From NCBI RefSeq assembly GCF_900094705.1, contig NZ_FMAR01000001.1:434001-498000 (forward strand): a stretch of DNA of 64,000 bases, written 5' to 3'. Source of the DNA: Chitinophaga costaii. Its GTDB lineage: Bacteria; Bacteroidota; Bacteroidia; Chitinophagales; Chitinophagaceae. This document shows, piece after piece, positions 51,460 through 61,418 of the stretch; position 1 is the stretch's first letter; each line of letters begins with the position of its first letter. Below the pieces are notes generated by a model. The model did not search any database, was not told the DNA's origin, and saw only the letters and a list, made by a program, of their open reading frames with translations. A program made the translations under genes and the position numbers.

Positions 51460-52503
51460 TTATTTACCCGGACGCAGTTTACGTACTGCTGCACCTGCCT
51501 GCCACATTTCGCTTTCGCGCAGTTCTTTGAGTTCTGCGTCCAGCTTTTCGCGGTAATCAGGGGTGCTGTTGGAAGCGATAGAACGGGCGGCTTCTTTGCC
51601 CGCTGCCACACTGGCGTACAGTTCTTCAAACACGGGTTGGGTAGCTGCTTTAAATTTCTTCCACCAGTCTAGCGCACCGCGTTGGGCCGTGGTAGAACAG
51701 TTGGCGTACATCCAGTCCATCCCGTTTTCTGCCACCAGCGGCATCAGCGACTGGGTCAGTTCTTCTACGGTTTCGTTGAAGGCTTCTGAAGGAGAGTGGC
51801 CATTTTTGCGCAGCACTTCGTACTGTGCGGCAAAAATTCCCTGGATGCAGCCCATCAGCGTACCACGTTCGCCGGTAAGATCGGAGTATACTTCTTTCTT
51901 AAAATCTGTTTCAAACAGGTAACCGGAACCAACGCCAATACCAAGGGCCACTACGCGGTCTTTTGCCTTACCGGTAGCATCCTGGAAAATAGCATAACTG
52001 GAGTTCAGGCCCTGACCCGCCAGGAACATGCGGCGCAAAGAAGTACCGGAGCCTTTAGGCGCCACCAGGATCACGTCTACATCTGCAGGCGGGATAATGT
52101 TGGTTTGTTCTTTATAGGTAATACCAAAGCCATGGGAGAAGTATAACGCTTTACCCGGCGTGAGGTGTTTTTTCAAACTAGGCCACAGGCTAATCTGGCC
52201 TGCATCAGACAGGAGGAACTGGAGAATAGTACCTTTTTCAGCAGCTTCTTCGATCTCGAACAGCGTTTTGCCAGGCACCCAGCCATCAGCTACGGCTTTA
52301 TCCCAGGTTTTAGAATTTTTACGCTGACCAATGATCACGTTAAAACCATTGTCTTTCAGGTTCAGTGCCTGGCCGGGACCTTGCACGCCATATCCAATGA
52401 TTGCAATGGTGTCGTTTTTCAGCACTTCTCTTGCCTTTTCCATGGGAAATTCTTCCCGGGTGACTACTTGTTCCTGTACGCCTCCAAAATTGATGGTTGC
52501 CAT
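51460..52503 (-). CDS. ilvC: Ketol-acid reductoisomerase
   Basis: 347-residue class I KARI producing dihydroxy acids for Val and Ile. Rossmann loop AIIGYGVQGPGQALNL with the cofactor loop GQRKNSKTW. The C-terminal knotted domain holds the metal ligands (DLTGERGTLMG, ETVEELTQSLMP). Starts 108 bases after ilvN. Confidence 0.96.
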   Translation of the reverse strand: MATINFGGVQEQVVTREEFPMEKAREVLKNDTIAIIGYGVQGPGQALNLKDNGFNVIIGQRKNSKTWDKAVADGWVPGKTLFEIEEAAEKGTILQFLLSDAGQISLWPSLKKHLTPGKALYFSHGFGITYKEQTNIIPPADVDVILVAPKGSGTSLRRMFLAGQGLNSSYAIFQDATGKAKDRVVALGIGVGSGYLFETDFKKEVYSDLTGERGTLMGCIQGIFAAQYEVLRKNGHSPSEAFNETVEELTQSLMPLVAENGMDWMYANCSTTAQRGALDWWKKFKAATQPVFEELYASVAAGKEAARSIASNSTPDYREKLDAELKELRESEMWQAGAAVRKLRPGK

Positions 52504-52611
52504 GTAATATTTGTTTGTTTAAGCGGTTTTAAAATCAGCTGCGGCCTTAGGACGGCAGCGCTTTTTAAAGCGGATGAAGAAATGATGGAATTATTCGTGT
52601 ATGCGTATACG

Positions 52612-53145
52612 TTAGAACTCAGCCTCCTTCAGCGACAGGTCTTTCAAATGCTCGTGGAAACGGCGGCTCCATTTTACAATGGCTACTCGCCCGCTCTTAG
52701 AATATTCGATCAGCCCGTAAGGTTCCAGTTGCTTCAGCATGCTTAGTAGCTCCTGCTGGTGGCCGGTTTTCTCTATCACCACATAATCAGGGGTGATGGT
52801 GAGAATACGGGCATTGTTATCGCGGATCAGTTGTTCTATGTTGTTATTATGCAGCCGTGTGGTGGCTATTTTGTACAGCGCCAGTTCCTGGTATACCACA
52901 TCTTCCTCCTCGTGTACAAAGGCGCGGTGTATTTCTATCAGGCGTTCTATCTGGCCTACCACCTTTTCCAGCTTTTCCCGGGTGGATAGTACGGTAATAA
53001 TGAACTTATAAACCCCCGGGATTTCGGTTTCTGCGGTGGTGAGGCTCGTGATATTTATTTGCCGGCGGGTAAAGATCACCGTGATGCGGTTGGTGATCCC
53101 GATCCGGTCTTCTGTGTACACCGTTACTGTATATTCTTTTTGCAT
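52612..53145 (-). CDS. ilvN: Acetolactate synthase small (regulatory) subunit
   Basis: 177-residue regulatory subunit with an N-terminal ACT domain (about 4-75, YTVTVYTEDRIGITNRITVI, where the usual Asn/Gly valine-binding loop is DRIGITNR) and a C-terminal ALS-small-subunit domain. It activates the large subunit and confers feedback by valine. 29 bases after ilvB. Confidence 0.93.
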   Translation of the reverse strand: MQKEYTVTVYTEDRIGITNRITVIFTRRQINITSLTTAETEIPGVYKFIITVLSTREKLEKVVGQIERLIEIHRAFVHEEEDVVYQELALYKIATTRLHNNNIEQLIRDNNARILTITPDYVVIEKTGHQQELLSMLKQLEPYGLIEYSKSGRVAIVKWSRRFHEHLKDLSLKEAEF

Positions 53146-53174
53146 AAAATCTGGGTTGTGAAAGTAGGTAATGA

Positions 53175-54923
53175 TTAATCCAGCCGAATGTCGCCAACGC
53201 CGGCACCGGTGGGCACCATTGGAAACACGTTCTCTTCTTTTTCCACCACCACTTCCAGCAGGTAGGCGCCTTCATGCGCCAGCATGGTGTCTATAGCGTC
53301 GTCTATGGCATCGCGGCTGCTTACTTTCTGGCCCGGTATGAAAAACCCTTTTGCAATCTGTATAAAGTCGGGGTTTATCATTTCGGTAGACGAATAGCGC
53401 TTATCAAAAAATAGTTGCTGCCACTGGCGCACCATGCCCAGGAAGTTATTATTCAGGATCACGATCTTCACGCCGATCTTCGATTGGTTTATAGTACCCA
53501 GTTCCTGTAAAGTCATTTGGAAACATCCATCTCCAATAATGGCCACTACTTCTTTATGAGGGGCACCCATTTTAGCGCCCATGGCGGCTGGCAGGGCAAA
53601 GCCCATGGTACCCATGCCACCGGATGTAATGTTGGTATTAGGTTCGGTAAATGCATAGTAACGGGAAGCTACCATCTGGTGCTGGCCCACATCAGTAACG
53701 AGGATAGCCTTGCCTTGAGTTTTCTCTGAGATACGGCGAATCACTTCCGCCATTTTCAGTTCGCCACCGGCAGGGTACAGCTCGTGCTTTTTCACTTGCT
53801 CGTATTCCAATTGATCGCCTTCGCGGAAAGTGGCCACCCAGGCAGCGTGGCTGGCGGCCTGCACTTGCGGCAGCAGCGCTTCTAAAGCAGCTTTAGCATC
53901 GGCATGCACCGGTATATCGGCAGGAATAATTTTATTGATCTCGGCGGCATCGATCTCGATGTGGATCACTGTGGCCTGGCGGGCGTATTGCTCCACATCT
54001 CCGGTTACCCGGTCGTCGAAACGCATGCCTACGGCGATGATCAGGTCGCACTGATTGGTGTTGATGTTAGTGGCATAGTTACCATGCATGCCCAGGTAAC
54101 CTACGTACAGCGGATGGTTTACCGGTACGGCGGAAAGCCCCAGCAGGGTGGAAGCGATGGGGATGCCAGCTTTTTCTGCCAATGCGATCAGCGCTTTTTC
54201 CGCACCGCTCAGCAACACGCCATGGCCACACAGGATGTAGGGGCGTTGGGCCTTGTTAATGGCCTGGGCCGCCGCGGCAATCTGGTCTGGATTGAGCGTG
54301 GGCAAAGGCTGGTAGCTGCGAATGTATTGACAGGGTTTATAATCGAAATCGGTTTTGTCAAATTGGGCATTCTTGGTAATGTCTACCAGCACGGGTCCTG
54401 GACGGCCACTCTGGGCAATGTAGAATGCTTTGGCCAGGGCACCGGCAATATCTTCTGCCCGGGTTACCTGGATGTTCCATTTGGTGACAGGCATGGTAAT
54501 ACCAATCACGTCGGTTTCCTGGAAGGCATCGGTGCCCAGCAGCGCTGCCGCCACCTGGCCTGTAATGCATACCAGGGGGGTAGAATCTACATAAGCATCG
54601 GCTATGCCCGTTACCAGGTTAGTAGCACCCGGCCCACTAGTGGCAAACACTACGCCTACCTTGCCATTGCTGCGGGCATACCCTTGCGCGGCATGTACGG
54701 CGCCCTGTTCATGGCGTACCAGGATATGATGCACCCGGTCCTGGAAATCGTAGAGGGCATCGTAAATGGGCATAATAGCGCCGCCGGGATAACCGAAAAT
54801 AGTTTCTACCCCTTCGGCCACCAGGGAACGGATCACGGCTTCTGCACCGGTTATATTTTTAGCAACGGTAACTGCCGGAGCGGACGATTTAGGCTTCGTC
54901 GGTAACACATCCTTCTGTTGCAT
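53175..54923 (-). CDS. ilvB: Acetolactate synthase large subunit
   Basis: 582-residue TPP/FAD enzyme. The N-terminal PYR domain has [20 protein letters not shown] with the catalytic Glu. The C-terminal TPP-binding motif is [14 protein letters not shown]...NN. The first ~25 residues are a non-conserved Lys/Pro-rich extension, and the predicted ATG lies 35 bases inside the ilvD 3' end; a later start is possible but none is clearly better. Confidence 0.96.
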   Translation of the reverse strand: MQQKDVLPTKPKSSAPAVTVAKNITGAEAVIRSLVAEGVETIFGYPGGAIMPIYDALYDFQDRVHHILVRHEQGAVHAAQGYARSNGKVGVVFATSGPGATNLVTGIADAYVDSTPLVCITGQVAAALLGTDAFQETDVIGITMPVTKWNIQVTRAEDIAGALAKAFYIAQSGRPGPVLVDITKNAQFDKTDFDYKPCQYIRSYQPLPTLNPDQIAAAAQAINKAQRPYILCGHGVLLSGAEKALIALAEKAGIPIASTLLGLSAVPVNHPLYVGYLGMHGNYATNINTNQCDLIIAVGMRFDDRVTGDVEQYARQATVIHIEIDAAEINKIIPADIPVHADAKAALEALLPQVQAASHAAWVATFREGDQLEYEQVKKHELYPAGGELKMAEVIRRISEKTQGKAILVTDVGQHQMVASRYYAFTEPNTNITSGGMGTMGFALPAAMGAKMGAPHKEVVAIIGDGCFQMTLQELGTINQSKIGVKIVILNNNFLGMVRQWQQLFFDKRYSSTEMINPDFIQIAKGFFIPGQKVSSRDAIDDAIDTMLAHEGAYLLEVVVEKEENVFPMVPTGAGVGDIRLD

Positions 54924-56568
54924 CTTTTACAGTTTTAGCATATTTAAATAATACTCCTTTAGTAACTTTCAGCGCGGGCGCTTTCCATTGGGCGCGGCGT
55001 GCTGCCAGTTCTGCATCAGAGAGCAATACGTTGATGGTATTATTTACGGCATCGAGTTCTATCACGTCGTTATCTTGTACCAGCGCAATCCCGCCACCTT
55101 CAAAGGCTTCCGGTACAATGTGGCCTACTACGAAGCCATGTGTACCACCAGAGAAACGGCCGTCGGTGATCAACGCTACGCTTTTGCCCAGCCCTGCCCC
55201 GATGATAGCCGAGGTAGGTTTCAGCATTTCCGGCATGCCGGGGGCGCCTTTTGGGCCCACGTAGCGAATGACGACGACATCGCCATGTTGCACCCTGCCC
55301 GACTGTATGCCTGCAATCAGTTCAAACTCTCCGTCGAACACGCGGGCGGGGCCGGTAAATTTTTCGCCTTCCTTGCCGGTAATCTTGGCCACAGAACCTT
55401 TGGTAGCCAGGTTGCCATAGAGCATTTGTATATGCCCGTTGATCTTCAATGCCTGTTCTACCGGGGCAATAATATGTTGGGTGTCAAAATCAATGTCTTT
55501 TACATCTGCCAGGTTTTCTGCGATGGTCTTACCGGTTACGGTCATACAATCCCCATGCAGGTAGCCTTTTTTAAGCAGGTATTTCATCACTAGGGGTACT
55601 CCGCCTATTTTGTGCAGGTCTTCCATCAGGTATTTGCCGCTGGGCTTCAAATCGGCCAGCAGTGGCGTACGATCGCTGATGTCCTGAAAATCTTTGAGGG
55701 TAAATGGCAGGTCTACCGATTTGGCAATGGCAATGAGGTGCAATACTGCGTTGGTACTGCCACCCAGTGCAATAACCATGGTGAAGGCGTTTTCAAATGC
55801 CTTACGCGTCATGATGTCCCTGGGCTTAATGTCGCGCTCCAACAAGAGGCGAATGTATTTGCCAGCCGCCAGGCATTCTGCTTCTTTATCCTTGCTGATA
55901 GCCGGGTTAGAAGCGCTATAAGGCAGGCTCATGCCCATTGCTTCTATGGCAGAACTCATGGTATTGGCCGTATACATGCCGCCACAGGCGCCTGCGCCGG
56001 GGCAGCTATGCTGAACGATGTTTTTAAAATCGTTATCGTCCAGGTTCCCCGCCATTTTCTGACCCAGGGCTTCAAAGGCGGAAATAATGTTGAGGTCTTG
56101 TCCTTTGTATCTGCCGGGGGCAATGCTACCACCGTACACCATAATGGAAGGACGGTTTAGCCGGCCCATGGCCATCAGCGAACCAGGCATATTTTTATCG
56201 CAGCCGGGAATAGTAATAAGGCCATCATAATACTGTCCACCGCAAACGGTTTCAATGGAATCTGCAATCAGGTCGCGGCTCACCAGCGAATAGCGCATAC
56301 CATCGGTACCATTGGTCATGCCATCGCTTACACCAATAGTATAAAAACGAAAGCCCACCAGGTCGTTGGCCCATACCCCTTGTTTCACAATATCTGCCAG
56401 CCCGTTCAGGTGCATATTGCAGGGATTGCCATCATATCCCATACTTACAATGCCTACCTGGGCTTTTGTGAGGTCGTGTTCTGTAAGTCCTAACGCGTAG
56501 AACTGGGCTTGGGCAGCCGGTTGTGTTGGGTCTTGTGTGAGCGTTTTGCTATACTTATTGAGTTCCAT
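54889..56568 (-). CDS. ilvD: Dihydroxy-acid dehydratase
   Basis: 559-residue Fe-S dehydratase converting dihydroxy acids to 2-keto acids for Val, Ile and Leu. Cluster Cys residues are in PGCDKNMPG and [18 protein letters not shown]-terminal [18 protein letters not shown]. Second structural gene of the operon after a 408-base gap, and overlapping ilvB by 35 bases. Confidence 0.97.
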   Translation of the reverse strand: MELNKYSKTLTQDPTQPAAQAQFYALGLTEHDLTKAQVGIVSMGYDGNPCNMHLNGLADIVKQGVWANDLVGFRFYTIGVSDGMTNGTDGMRYSLVSRDLIADSIETVCGGQYYDGLITIPGCDKNMPGSLMAMGRLNRPSIMVYGGSIAPGRYKGQDLNIISAFEALGQKMAGNLDDNDFKNIVQHSCPGAGACGGMYTANTMSSAIEAMGMSLPYSASNPAISKDKEAECLAAGKYIRLLLERDIKPRDIMTRKAFENAFTMVIALGGSTNAVLHLIAIAKSVDLPFTLKDFQDISDRTPLLADLKPSGKYLMEDLHKIGGVPLVMKYLLKKGYLHGDCMTVTGKTIAENLADVKDIDFDTQHIIAPVEQALKINGHIQMLYGNLATKGSVAKITGKEGEKFTGPARVFDGEFELIAGIQSGRVQHGDVVVIRYVGPKGAPGMPEMLKPTSAIIGAGLGKSVALITDGRFSGGTHGFVVGHIVPEAFEGGGIALVQDNDVIELDAVNNTINVLLSDAELAARRAQWKAPALKVTKGVLFKYAKTVKDATEGCVTDEA

Positions 56569-56976
56569 TTATTAGTTATTTCCGGTACCAAATTACCCGG
56601 CAATGCCGGTTAGGTCAAATCGACTATTGCTGCATTCCCGCTGTTCAAAACCCGGCAATTTTCGTCAAAACGCCCATTGGCAGGGCATTTCAGGTAAGCC
56701 GTTTTACGAGTTTCAACCCGCGGGGATATTTAAAAAAGATTACTTCCACTGTGAAAGGGCCATCCTTCCTGCCGGCCACCCGTTGCCCTGCTGCTGTTTC
56801 TCCTTCCGGGTATGCTCATCCGCCAGGGCGGTAATGAAGCCGGTAAGGAGTATTGAATGCGGGAAAAGGGTAGTTTTTCCAGATTCATTTCCACAAACCG
56901 GCACGGCAAAGCAGCAGGTGTATGGAAATGGCCGGATGGTAATAAGATAAAGACATTAAGCCTGTACGGGTAAGAT
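56569..56976 (-). other. 408-base gap inside the ilv operon (ilvE-ilvD)
   Basis: No convincing gene: open frames of 99-115 codons on both strands have no recognisable sequence and overlap each other. A short CCGGC/GCCGG hairpin lies near 56600. No leader peptide or clear -7 box found. It may contain an internal promoter or a decayed gene. Confidence 0.4.
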
Positions 56977-57888
56977 TTACACGACTTCGGCTGGTTTATA
57001 TACTTCCTTGAACTCCGCTTCCAACACACGGGCTTTGTAGGCTTTCTGAAGGTATTTACCTAAAGAATCGGCCCAGGGCTTAGTAAAAGGCTGGCCATCC
57101 AGCGATTCCCAGCCAATCAGTTCGGCAGCGGTACCACAGAAAAAGGCGCTGTCTGCTGCGCGCAATTCTTCGATCGTCGATAATTTTTCTTCTAGTGGAA
57201 TATTGAGTTCGTGGCAAAGTTCAATAACAGTGGCGCGGGTAATGCCAGGGAGGATGTTGCCAGTGGGCGGGGTAATAATTTTACCGTCTTTTTCGAAGAA
57301 GACATTAGCACCGGGGCCTTCCGCTACATAACCATTGATGTCCAGCAGCAGCGCTTCATCGTATCCTTTTTCTTTGGCTTCCTGCGAAGCCAGGATAGAA
57401 TTTACATATAGGCCAGAAGTTTTGGATTCTATTGCAAATGCTTTCGGGTTAGGGCGTTGGTAAGAGGAAGTCATTACCCGCAGTTGTTTTTCACCCAAAT
57501 AAGCGGCCCAATCCCATGCGCAGATCAAAATTTCTGTTTCCAAAGCCGCCTTCAGCGTCATATTCGGCGGACAGAAAGCCAGCGGGCGGATGTAGGCTTC
57601 TTCCATTTTGTTTAGCTCCAACACCTTGTAACAGGCGGCGATCAGTTCGTCATTATTGAACGGGTATGGCATATGTATCAGTTCACAAGAACGTTTAAAG
57701 CGGTCGAAGTGTTCTTGGGCTTTAAAGATCTTCACTTCTCCTTTTATGGTTTTGTAAGCACGGATGCCTTCAAATACAGCATAACCATAGTGCAATGATT
57801 GTCCATACAGGTCGGTTTTTGCTTCGGCGGCTTTCAGGTACTCGCCATTTAGATACAAGACGGTGTTTTGGTCGTAATAACTATACAT
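56977..57888 (-). CDS. ilvE: Branched-chain amino acid aminotransferase
   Basis: 303-residue fold-type IV PLP aminotransferase, last step for Val, Ile and Leu. PLP lysine K156 (AIESKTSGLYVNS); FEGIRAYKT and GYVAEGPGANVFF are typical. First structural gene of the operon, starting 41 bases after the attenuator terminator. Confidence 0.95.
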   Translation of the reverse strand: MYSYYDQNTVLYLNGEYLKAAEAKTDLYGQSLHYGYAVFEGIRAYKTIKGEVKIFKAQEHFDRFKRSCELIHMPYPFNNDELIAACYKVLELNKMEEAYIRPLAFCPPNMTLKAALETEILICAWDWAAYLGEKQLRVMTSSYQRPNPKAFAIESKTSGLYVNSILASQEAKEKGYDEALLLDINGYVAEGPGANVFFEKDGKIITPPTGNILPGITRATVIELCHELNIPLEEKLSTIEELRAADSAFFCGTAAELIGWESLDGQPFTKPWADSLGKYLQKAYKARVLEAEFKEVYKPAEVV

Positions 57889-57928
57889 TTTTTTCAGGTT
57901 GTTGATTGCAAATGAAATTACAGGGCAT

Positions 57929-57960
57929 AAAAAAAGCCTTCCTCGTGGCGGAGGAAGGCG
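57929..57960 (-). terminator. Attenuator terminator upstream of ilvE
   Basis: Perfect 9-bp stem GCCTTCCTC/GAGGAAGGC with a six-base loop followed by T7 on the minus strand. Confidence 0.9.
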
Positions 57961-58002
57961 TTCTATATCGTTCTATGATTATACACGTTTACCTATCCTC
58001 CG
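57949..58002 (-). promoter_or_regulatory. ilv attenuator antiterminator
   Basis: CGGAGGATAGG (58002-57992) pairs over 10 bp, with one bulged T, with CCTTCCTCCG (57958-57949), the 5' arm and loop of the terminator. The upstream strand spans the leader stop codon, so a terminating ribosome blocks it. Confidence 0.82.
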
Positions 58003-58106
58003 ATCTGGTGGCTAATAATGACAATGACTATCACGACGAGGCTAATGGCCCAGTTTAACTGAGGAACGATGTGATTAATTTTTATATTGTCTTTATTTAC
58101 CCACAT
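57993..58106 (-). CDS. ilv leader peptide (Val/Ile-rich)
   Basis: 37-codon frame, ATG at 58106 and TAG at 57995-57993. The segment ISLVVIVIVII (residues 21-31) has four Val, five Ile and one Leu and resembles the regulatory run in the E. coli ilv leader (ISLVVISVVVIII). Ile also occurs at 8, 10, 13 and 35. It precedes an antiterminator and an intrinsic terminator before ilvE. A tiny membrane protein is the alternative, but the flanking RNA structures favour an attenuator leader. Confidence 0.87.
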   Translation of the reverse strand: MWVNKDNIKINHIVPQLNWAISLVVIVIVIISHQIGG

Positions 58107-58133
58107 AGGAGGTATCGTATTTTACGACTTTTA

Positions 58134-58164
58134 CAAAAGTATAGCCCGTTAGATTATAAAACAA
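58134..58164 (-). promoter_or_regulatory. Promoter of the ilv operon
   Basis: -33 TTG at 58164-58162, 20-base spacer, exact -7 box TACTTTTG at 58141-58134 on the minus strand. Predicted start near 58128, about 20 bases before the leader ATG. Confidence 0.7.
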
Positions 58165-58268
58165 TAACCTTTTAAATGTTTAGATAAATATCAAATTAAG
58201 TAAAATTCCTTTCGATTATTTCAAATTCACCCCTAAAACATGCAAAAGTTTTAATAAAAACACGTTTT

Positions 58269-59168
58269 TTATTTCCACAACACCGGTGGATACTCGCCAG
58301 CGGTTACCAAAGCACTTAGGCTGGCCTGCACGCCGGGGGCGTCTTCTTTGTAAGTAACGCCAAACCACTGGGCGCTAGTGGGCAGTATGTTTACCACCCC
58401 TTTACCGTGAATGAAATCGTCTACCACGATCGGGATAAAGAACTCTGATTTGGGTTCCTGTCCTTTTTCGGTGAGGAAGGTTTTAAATAAGCCTTCGCTC
58501 AGGCTAAACACGGAGGGTGCAAAGCCCCAGAAGTTCATAGATACGGGGGTTTTAGCGTCCAGGGGATGCTTGCCGGCGGCATCTTCATACACAATCTGGT
58601 CTGCATCTTTATACACTTTGGTCCGTTCGTTAATGGCGGCCAGGTTGCCCTTGCCATCGTCTGCACATACTCCGCGCGATACCGAGCCGTGTTCGCTGAT
58701 GGTTTTGCCCAGCTCATAACCCACTACGCTATACACATTCTCTTTACAATCAGTAGAAAGGAATTTGGCCATTTTTTCAAAAGAATCACGACCATAGAAA
58801 TCGTCGGCGTTAATCACCGCGAAAGGCTCATTGATGGCGTTTTTAGCGCACAAAATGGCATGTGCAGTACCCCATGGTTTGGTACGGTCTGCCGGCAGGG
58901 GATAATCGCCCAGGAAGGCGTTCATTTCCTGATACACATAGGCCGTTTCTACCCGGCCCTTGAGCTTAGGCTCAAAAATATCTTTAAAATCCTGTTCGAA
59001 ATCTTTGCGTATAATAAATACGATTTTGCCAAATCCGGCGCGGATGGCATCGTAAATAGAATAATCGATAATCGTTTCTCCGCCAGGCCCAAATTGCTGG
59101 ATCTGTTTGAGGCTACCGTAGCGGCTGGCCATACCTGCTGCCAAAATCAGTAATGTAGGTTGTTGCAT
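58269..59168 (-). CDS. Sugar-phosphate nucleotidyltransferase-like protein
   Basis: 299-residue GT-A-fold NDP-sugar pyrophosphorylase-like protein. The N-terminal loop LILAAGMASRYGSLKQ binds the nucleotide; metal Asp in VINADDFYGRDSF (about 112); PWGTAHAILCAK is typical. It lacks the left-handed beta-helix of longer pyrophosphorylases. Could make a GDP-, UDP- or dTDP-sugar; the activating nucleotide and sugar are unknown. Not near other sugar genes. Confidence 0.85.
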   Translation of the reverse strand: MQQPTLLILAAGMASRYGSLKQIQQFGPGGETIIDYSIYDAIRAGFGKIVFIIRKDFEQDFKDIFEPKLKGRVETAYVYQEMNAFLGDYPLPADRTKPWGTAHAILCAKNAINEPFAVINADDFYGRDSFEKMAKFLSTDCKENVYSVVGYELGKTISEHGSVSRGVCADDGKGNLAAINERTKVYKDADQIVYEDAAGKHPLDAKTPVSMNFWGFAPSVFSLSEGLFKTFLTEKGQEPKSEFFIPIVVDDFIHGKGVVNILPTSAQWFGVTYKEDAPGVQASLSALVTAGEYPPVLWK

Positions 59169-59509
59169 TGCGAGTTATTAACGTTTATGAGGACTAATTC
59201 CCCGGCAAAAAATCTGGGGTTAAAAGTAAGGATTAAATTGGTTTTGTTGCCATGCAACGGCGGTCTGGCACTCCCCGGAACACGCCGCTACCAAGGCGGC
59301 ACTGCTACATCAAACACAATGCCCGAAAGCCCGGCTAATTCCTTTTAGCACGCAAGCCCTTGCTACGCTTAGGTATCAGCCTTTCTGCAACTACTTGTTA
59401 TGCTGCCGCAACGGGGCGCTGGGAAGAAAAGATTATTTTTACCGGCACTGAAAAAAAGTTTTCTATCTAAATTCTTGAATTACAAGCGTTCAGCATACAC
59501 TTATTCAAT
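59169..59509. other. Divergent intergenic region
   Basis: 341 bases between the nucleotidyltransferase and the ACC-deaminase-like gene. A near-consensus -7 (TACTTTTA, minus) lies about 60 bases upstream of the nucleotidyltransferase. No gene, repeat or structured RNA was recognised. Confidence 0.4.
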
Positions 59510-60412
59510 ATGATACTACCGGTTTTCCCATCCCCACCTGTATCATCTTTACAGCCAGACTGGCTGCCGGTGGGCATTACCGCCCACATGTTGCGGCTGG
59601 ATCAATTGCACTCCACGGTATCGGGCAATAAATGGTACAAGCTCAAATACAACCTGGAAGCGGCATTGGCCGAAGGCCGGGACACCCTGCTCACCTTCGG
59701 CGGCGCATGGAGCAATCACCTGGCCGCCACTGCGGCGGCCTGTAACATGCTGGGTATGCGGAGCATAGGCGTGGTGCGCGGGGAGCGCCCTCCAAACCTG
59801 AGTATTACGCTGCAGCAAGTGGAGGCAAATGGCATGGAACTCGTATTCATTTCGCGGGAGGAGTATCGTCACGCAACCACTGCTCAATGGGCCATCCGCT
59901 ATCCCAATGCATTTGTTATTCCAGAAGGGGGTGGTAATGCATGGGGCGTTAGGGGTTGTGAGGATATATTGAGCGGTGTGCCGGCGCATGCATCTTATTC
60001 GCACATCATGTGTGCAGGCGGCACCGGCACCACCCTGGCGGGCCTTATCAACAGCGCCGGGACGCACCAGGAGGTAATCGGTATACCGGTATTGAAAAAT
60101 GCCGGGTGGATGCAGGCTGCCATTGCCGCACTGCTGCGGGAAGATACAGACCTGCCCCGGTGGCAGCTTTTTAGGGATTTTCATGGCGGTGGTTACGCCA
60201 AAACCACTACTGCCCTGATAGCTTTCATTAATAATTTTTACACCCAGACCGGTATCCCACTGGATATTATTTACACCGGAAAAATGGTGATGGCCTTCCA
60301 GGAACTGGCGCTGGGCGGGCATTTTGCCGCAGGCAGCCGCGTACTGCTGGTTCACACCGGCGGCCTGCAGGGCAATCTTTCCCTGGCTCCCGGCGTTCTA
60401 ACTTACCAATAA
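59510..60412 (+). CDS. ACC deaminase / D-cysteine desulfhydrase family PLP enzyme
   Basis: 300-residue fold-type II PLP enzyme. PLP lysine in TVSGNKWYKLKYNLEAA, Gly-rich loop CAGGTGTTLAG, substrate-side Ser/Asn in FGGAWSNHLAATAAA. It may deaminate ACC or desulfhydrate D-cysteine; many Bacteroidota copies are D-cysteine-type, and sequence alone does not decide. Ends about 125 bases before the next gene. Confidence 0.88.
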   Translation: MILPVFPSPPVSSLQPDWLPVGITAHMLRLDQLHSTVSGNKWYKLKYNLEAALAEGRDTLLTFGGAWSNHLAATAAACNMLGMRSIGVVRGERPPNLSITLQQVEANGMELVFISREEYRHATTAQWAIRYPNAFVIPEGGGNAWGVRGCEDILSGVPAHASYSHIMCAGGTGTTLAGLINSAGTHQEVIGIPVLKNAGWMQAAIAALLREDTDLPRWQLFRDFHGGGYAKTTTALIAFINNFYTQTGIPLDIIYTGKMVMAFQELALGGHFAAGSRVLLVHTGGLQGNLSLAPGVLTYQ

Positions 60413-60521
60413 CACCCATACCCTATCCGGATGAGTGCGCCACAACCCGCGCCTGTTGCTGCTTGCTGCGTAACCCATCAAGTTTACACGGGTCGTTTTA
60501 TTAATTAATGAACTACAATTG

Positions 60522-60529
60522 TATTTTTG
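60522..60529 (+). promoter_or_regulatory. -7 promoter element for secreted-protein gene
   Basis: TATTTTTG, exact consensus, 8 bases before the ATG at 60537. It overlaps an alternative TTG start at 60519, which argues against that longer frame. Confidence 0.55.
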
Positions 60530-60536
60530 CGACCGT

Positions 60537-61322
60537 ATGAAGCAATTAGCGAGATTAGCCTTACTAACCGGCATGATGTCATTCATCCTGCTTACTGGCA
60601 AAGCACAACAAACGGCACCAGTAGACCCCTCCCAACCGCCGCCGGTGCTACCCAATTTTTCCGCCCTTATTAAAACGGGGAAGATCCAGTTAGACTGGCT
60701 TTCGGGTTTTGCCAATGTGAGAGAAATCGGTATACAGCGCTCGCTTGATAGTGTGCTTAATTTTTATACTATTGGTTATGCCAGCAGCCCTGCCGAAACA
60801 CGCAATGCCTATCTGGATAACAAACCACTTCCCGGCAGCAACTACTACCGCCTGTTTATCCTGCTGAAAAATGGCCGTTACTTTTTCTCCAATGTGGTGT
60901 TGGCCATTGCCGACAGTACCATTAAAGCTACGGATAAGCTCACTTCGCCCGATATAGGCCCCCCGCCAGTAGCCGGTGGTGTACAAAAGGCTCCGCAAAC
61001 CAATGCCAGCCGCCCGCCCCTTGCCAACGTAACACCCAAGGATGAAAAACCACCGGTGTGGAAACCTTCGAATTATATTTATACTACCGCCGATGGAAAC
61101 GTGAATATTAAACTGGCTGATGCTGCCACCAAGGCTTATTCTATTAAATTTTATGAGCCTAATGGCACGTTCTTGTTCGATATTCCAAAGGTGAAAGATC
61201 CCTTTTTGATTTTGGAAAAAGCGATCTTCCTGCACGCCGGCTGGTTTGCCTTTGAGCTGTTTGAAAATGGCAACCTGAAAGAGAAATGGACGTTATTTAT
61301 TCCACTGAACTATAAAAACTAG
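60537..61322 (+). CDS. Hypothetical secreted protein
   Basis: 261-residue protein with a signal peptide (about 1-24, ending GKAQQ). The N-terminal half (about 45-125) has a fibronectin-like pattern (IQLDWLSGFANVREIGIQRS, NYYRLFILLKNGRYFFSNVV) seen in Bacteroidota secreted proteins. A Pro/Lys/Ala-rich linker (about 140-180) precedes a C-terminal beta domain (about 185-261). Function unknown. Start chosen at the ATG just after the -7 box. Confidence 0.8.
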   Translation: MKQLARLALLTGMMSFILLTGKAQQTAPVDPSQPPPVLPNFSALIKTGKIQLDWLSGFANVREIGIQRSLDSVLNFYTIGYASSPAETRNAYLDNKPLPGSNYYRLFILLKNGRYFFSNVVLAIADSTIKATDKLTSPDIGPPPVAGGVQKAPQTNASRPPLANVTPKDEKPPVWKPSNYIYTTADGNVNIKLADAATKAYSIKFYEPNGTFLFDIPKVKDPFLILEKAIFLHAGWFAFELFENGNLKEKWTLFIPLNYKN

Positions 61323-61329
61323 CCAACAC

Positions 61330-61361
61330 AAAAAATGCGATCCTCCCAGATCGCATTTTTT
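61330..61361. terminator. Bidirectional terminator between secreted-protein gene and lipB
   Basis: Stem AATGCGATC/GATCGCATT with a six-base loop, A-run before and T6 after. Confidence 0.88.
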
Positions 61362-61418
61362 GTAAGCAGCAGGCAAAGACCTGCTGTTTAATAGTTGCCA
61401 AAGGTATGCAGCACTGCC

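Noticed and set aside
56603..57029. Small genes in the ilvE-ilvD gap (115 codons plus, 99 codons minus)
   Set aside because: The frames overlap one another on opposite strands, lack any recognisable motif, and the minus one runs into ilvE.
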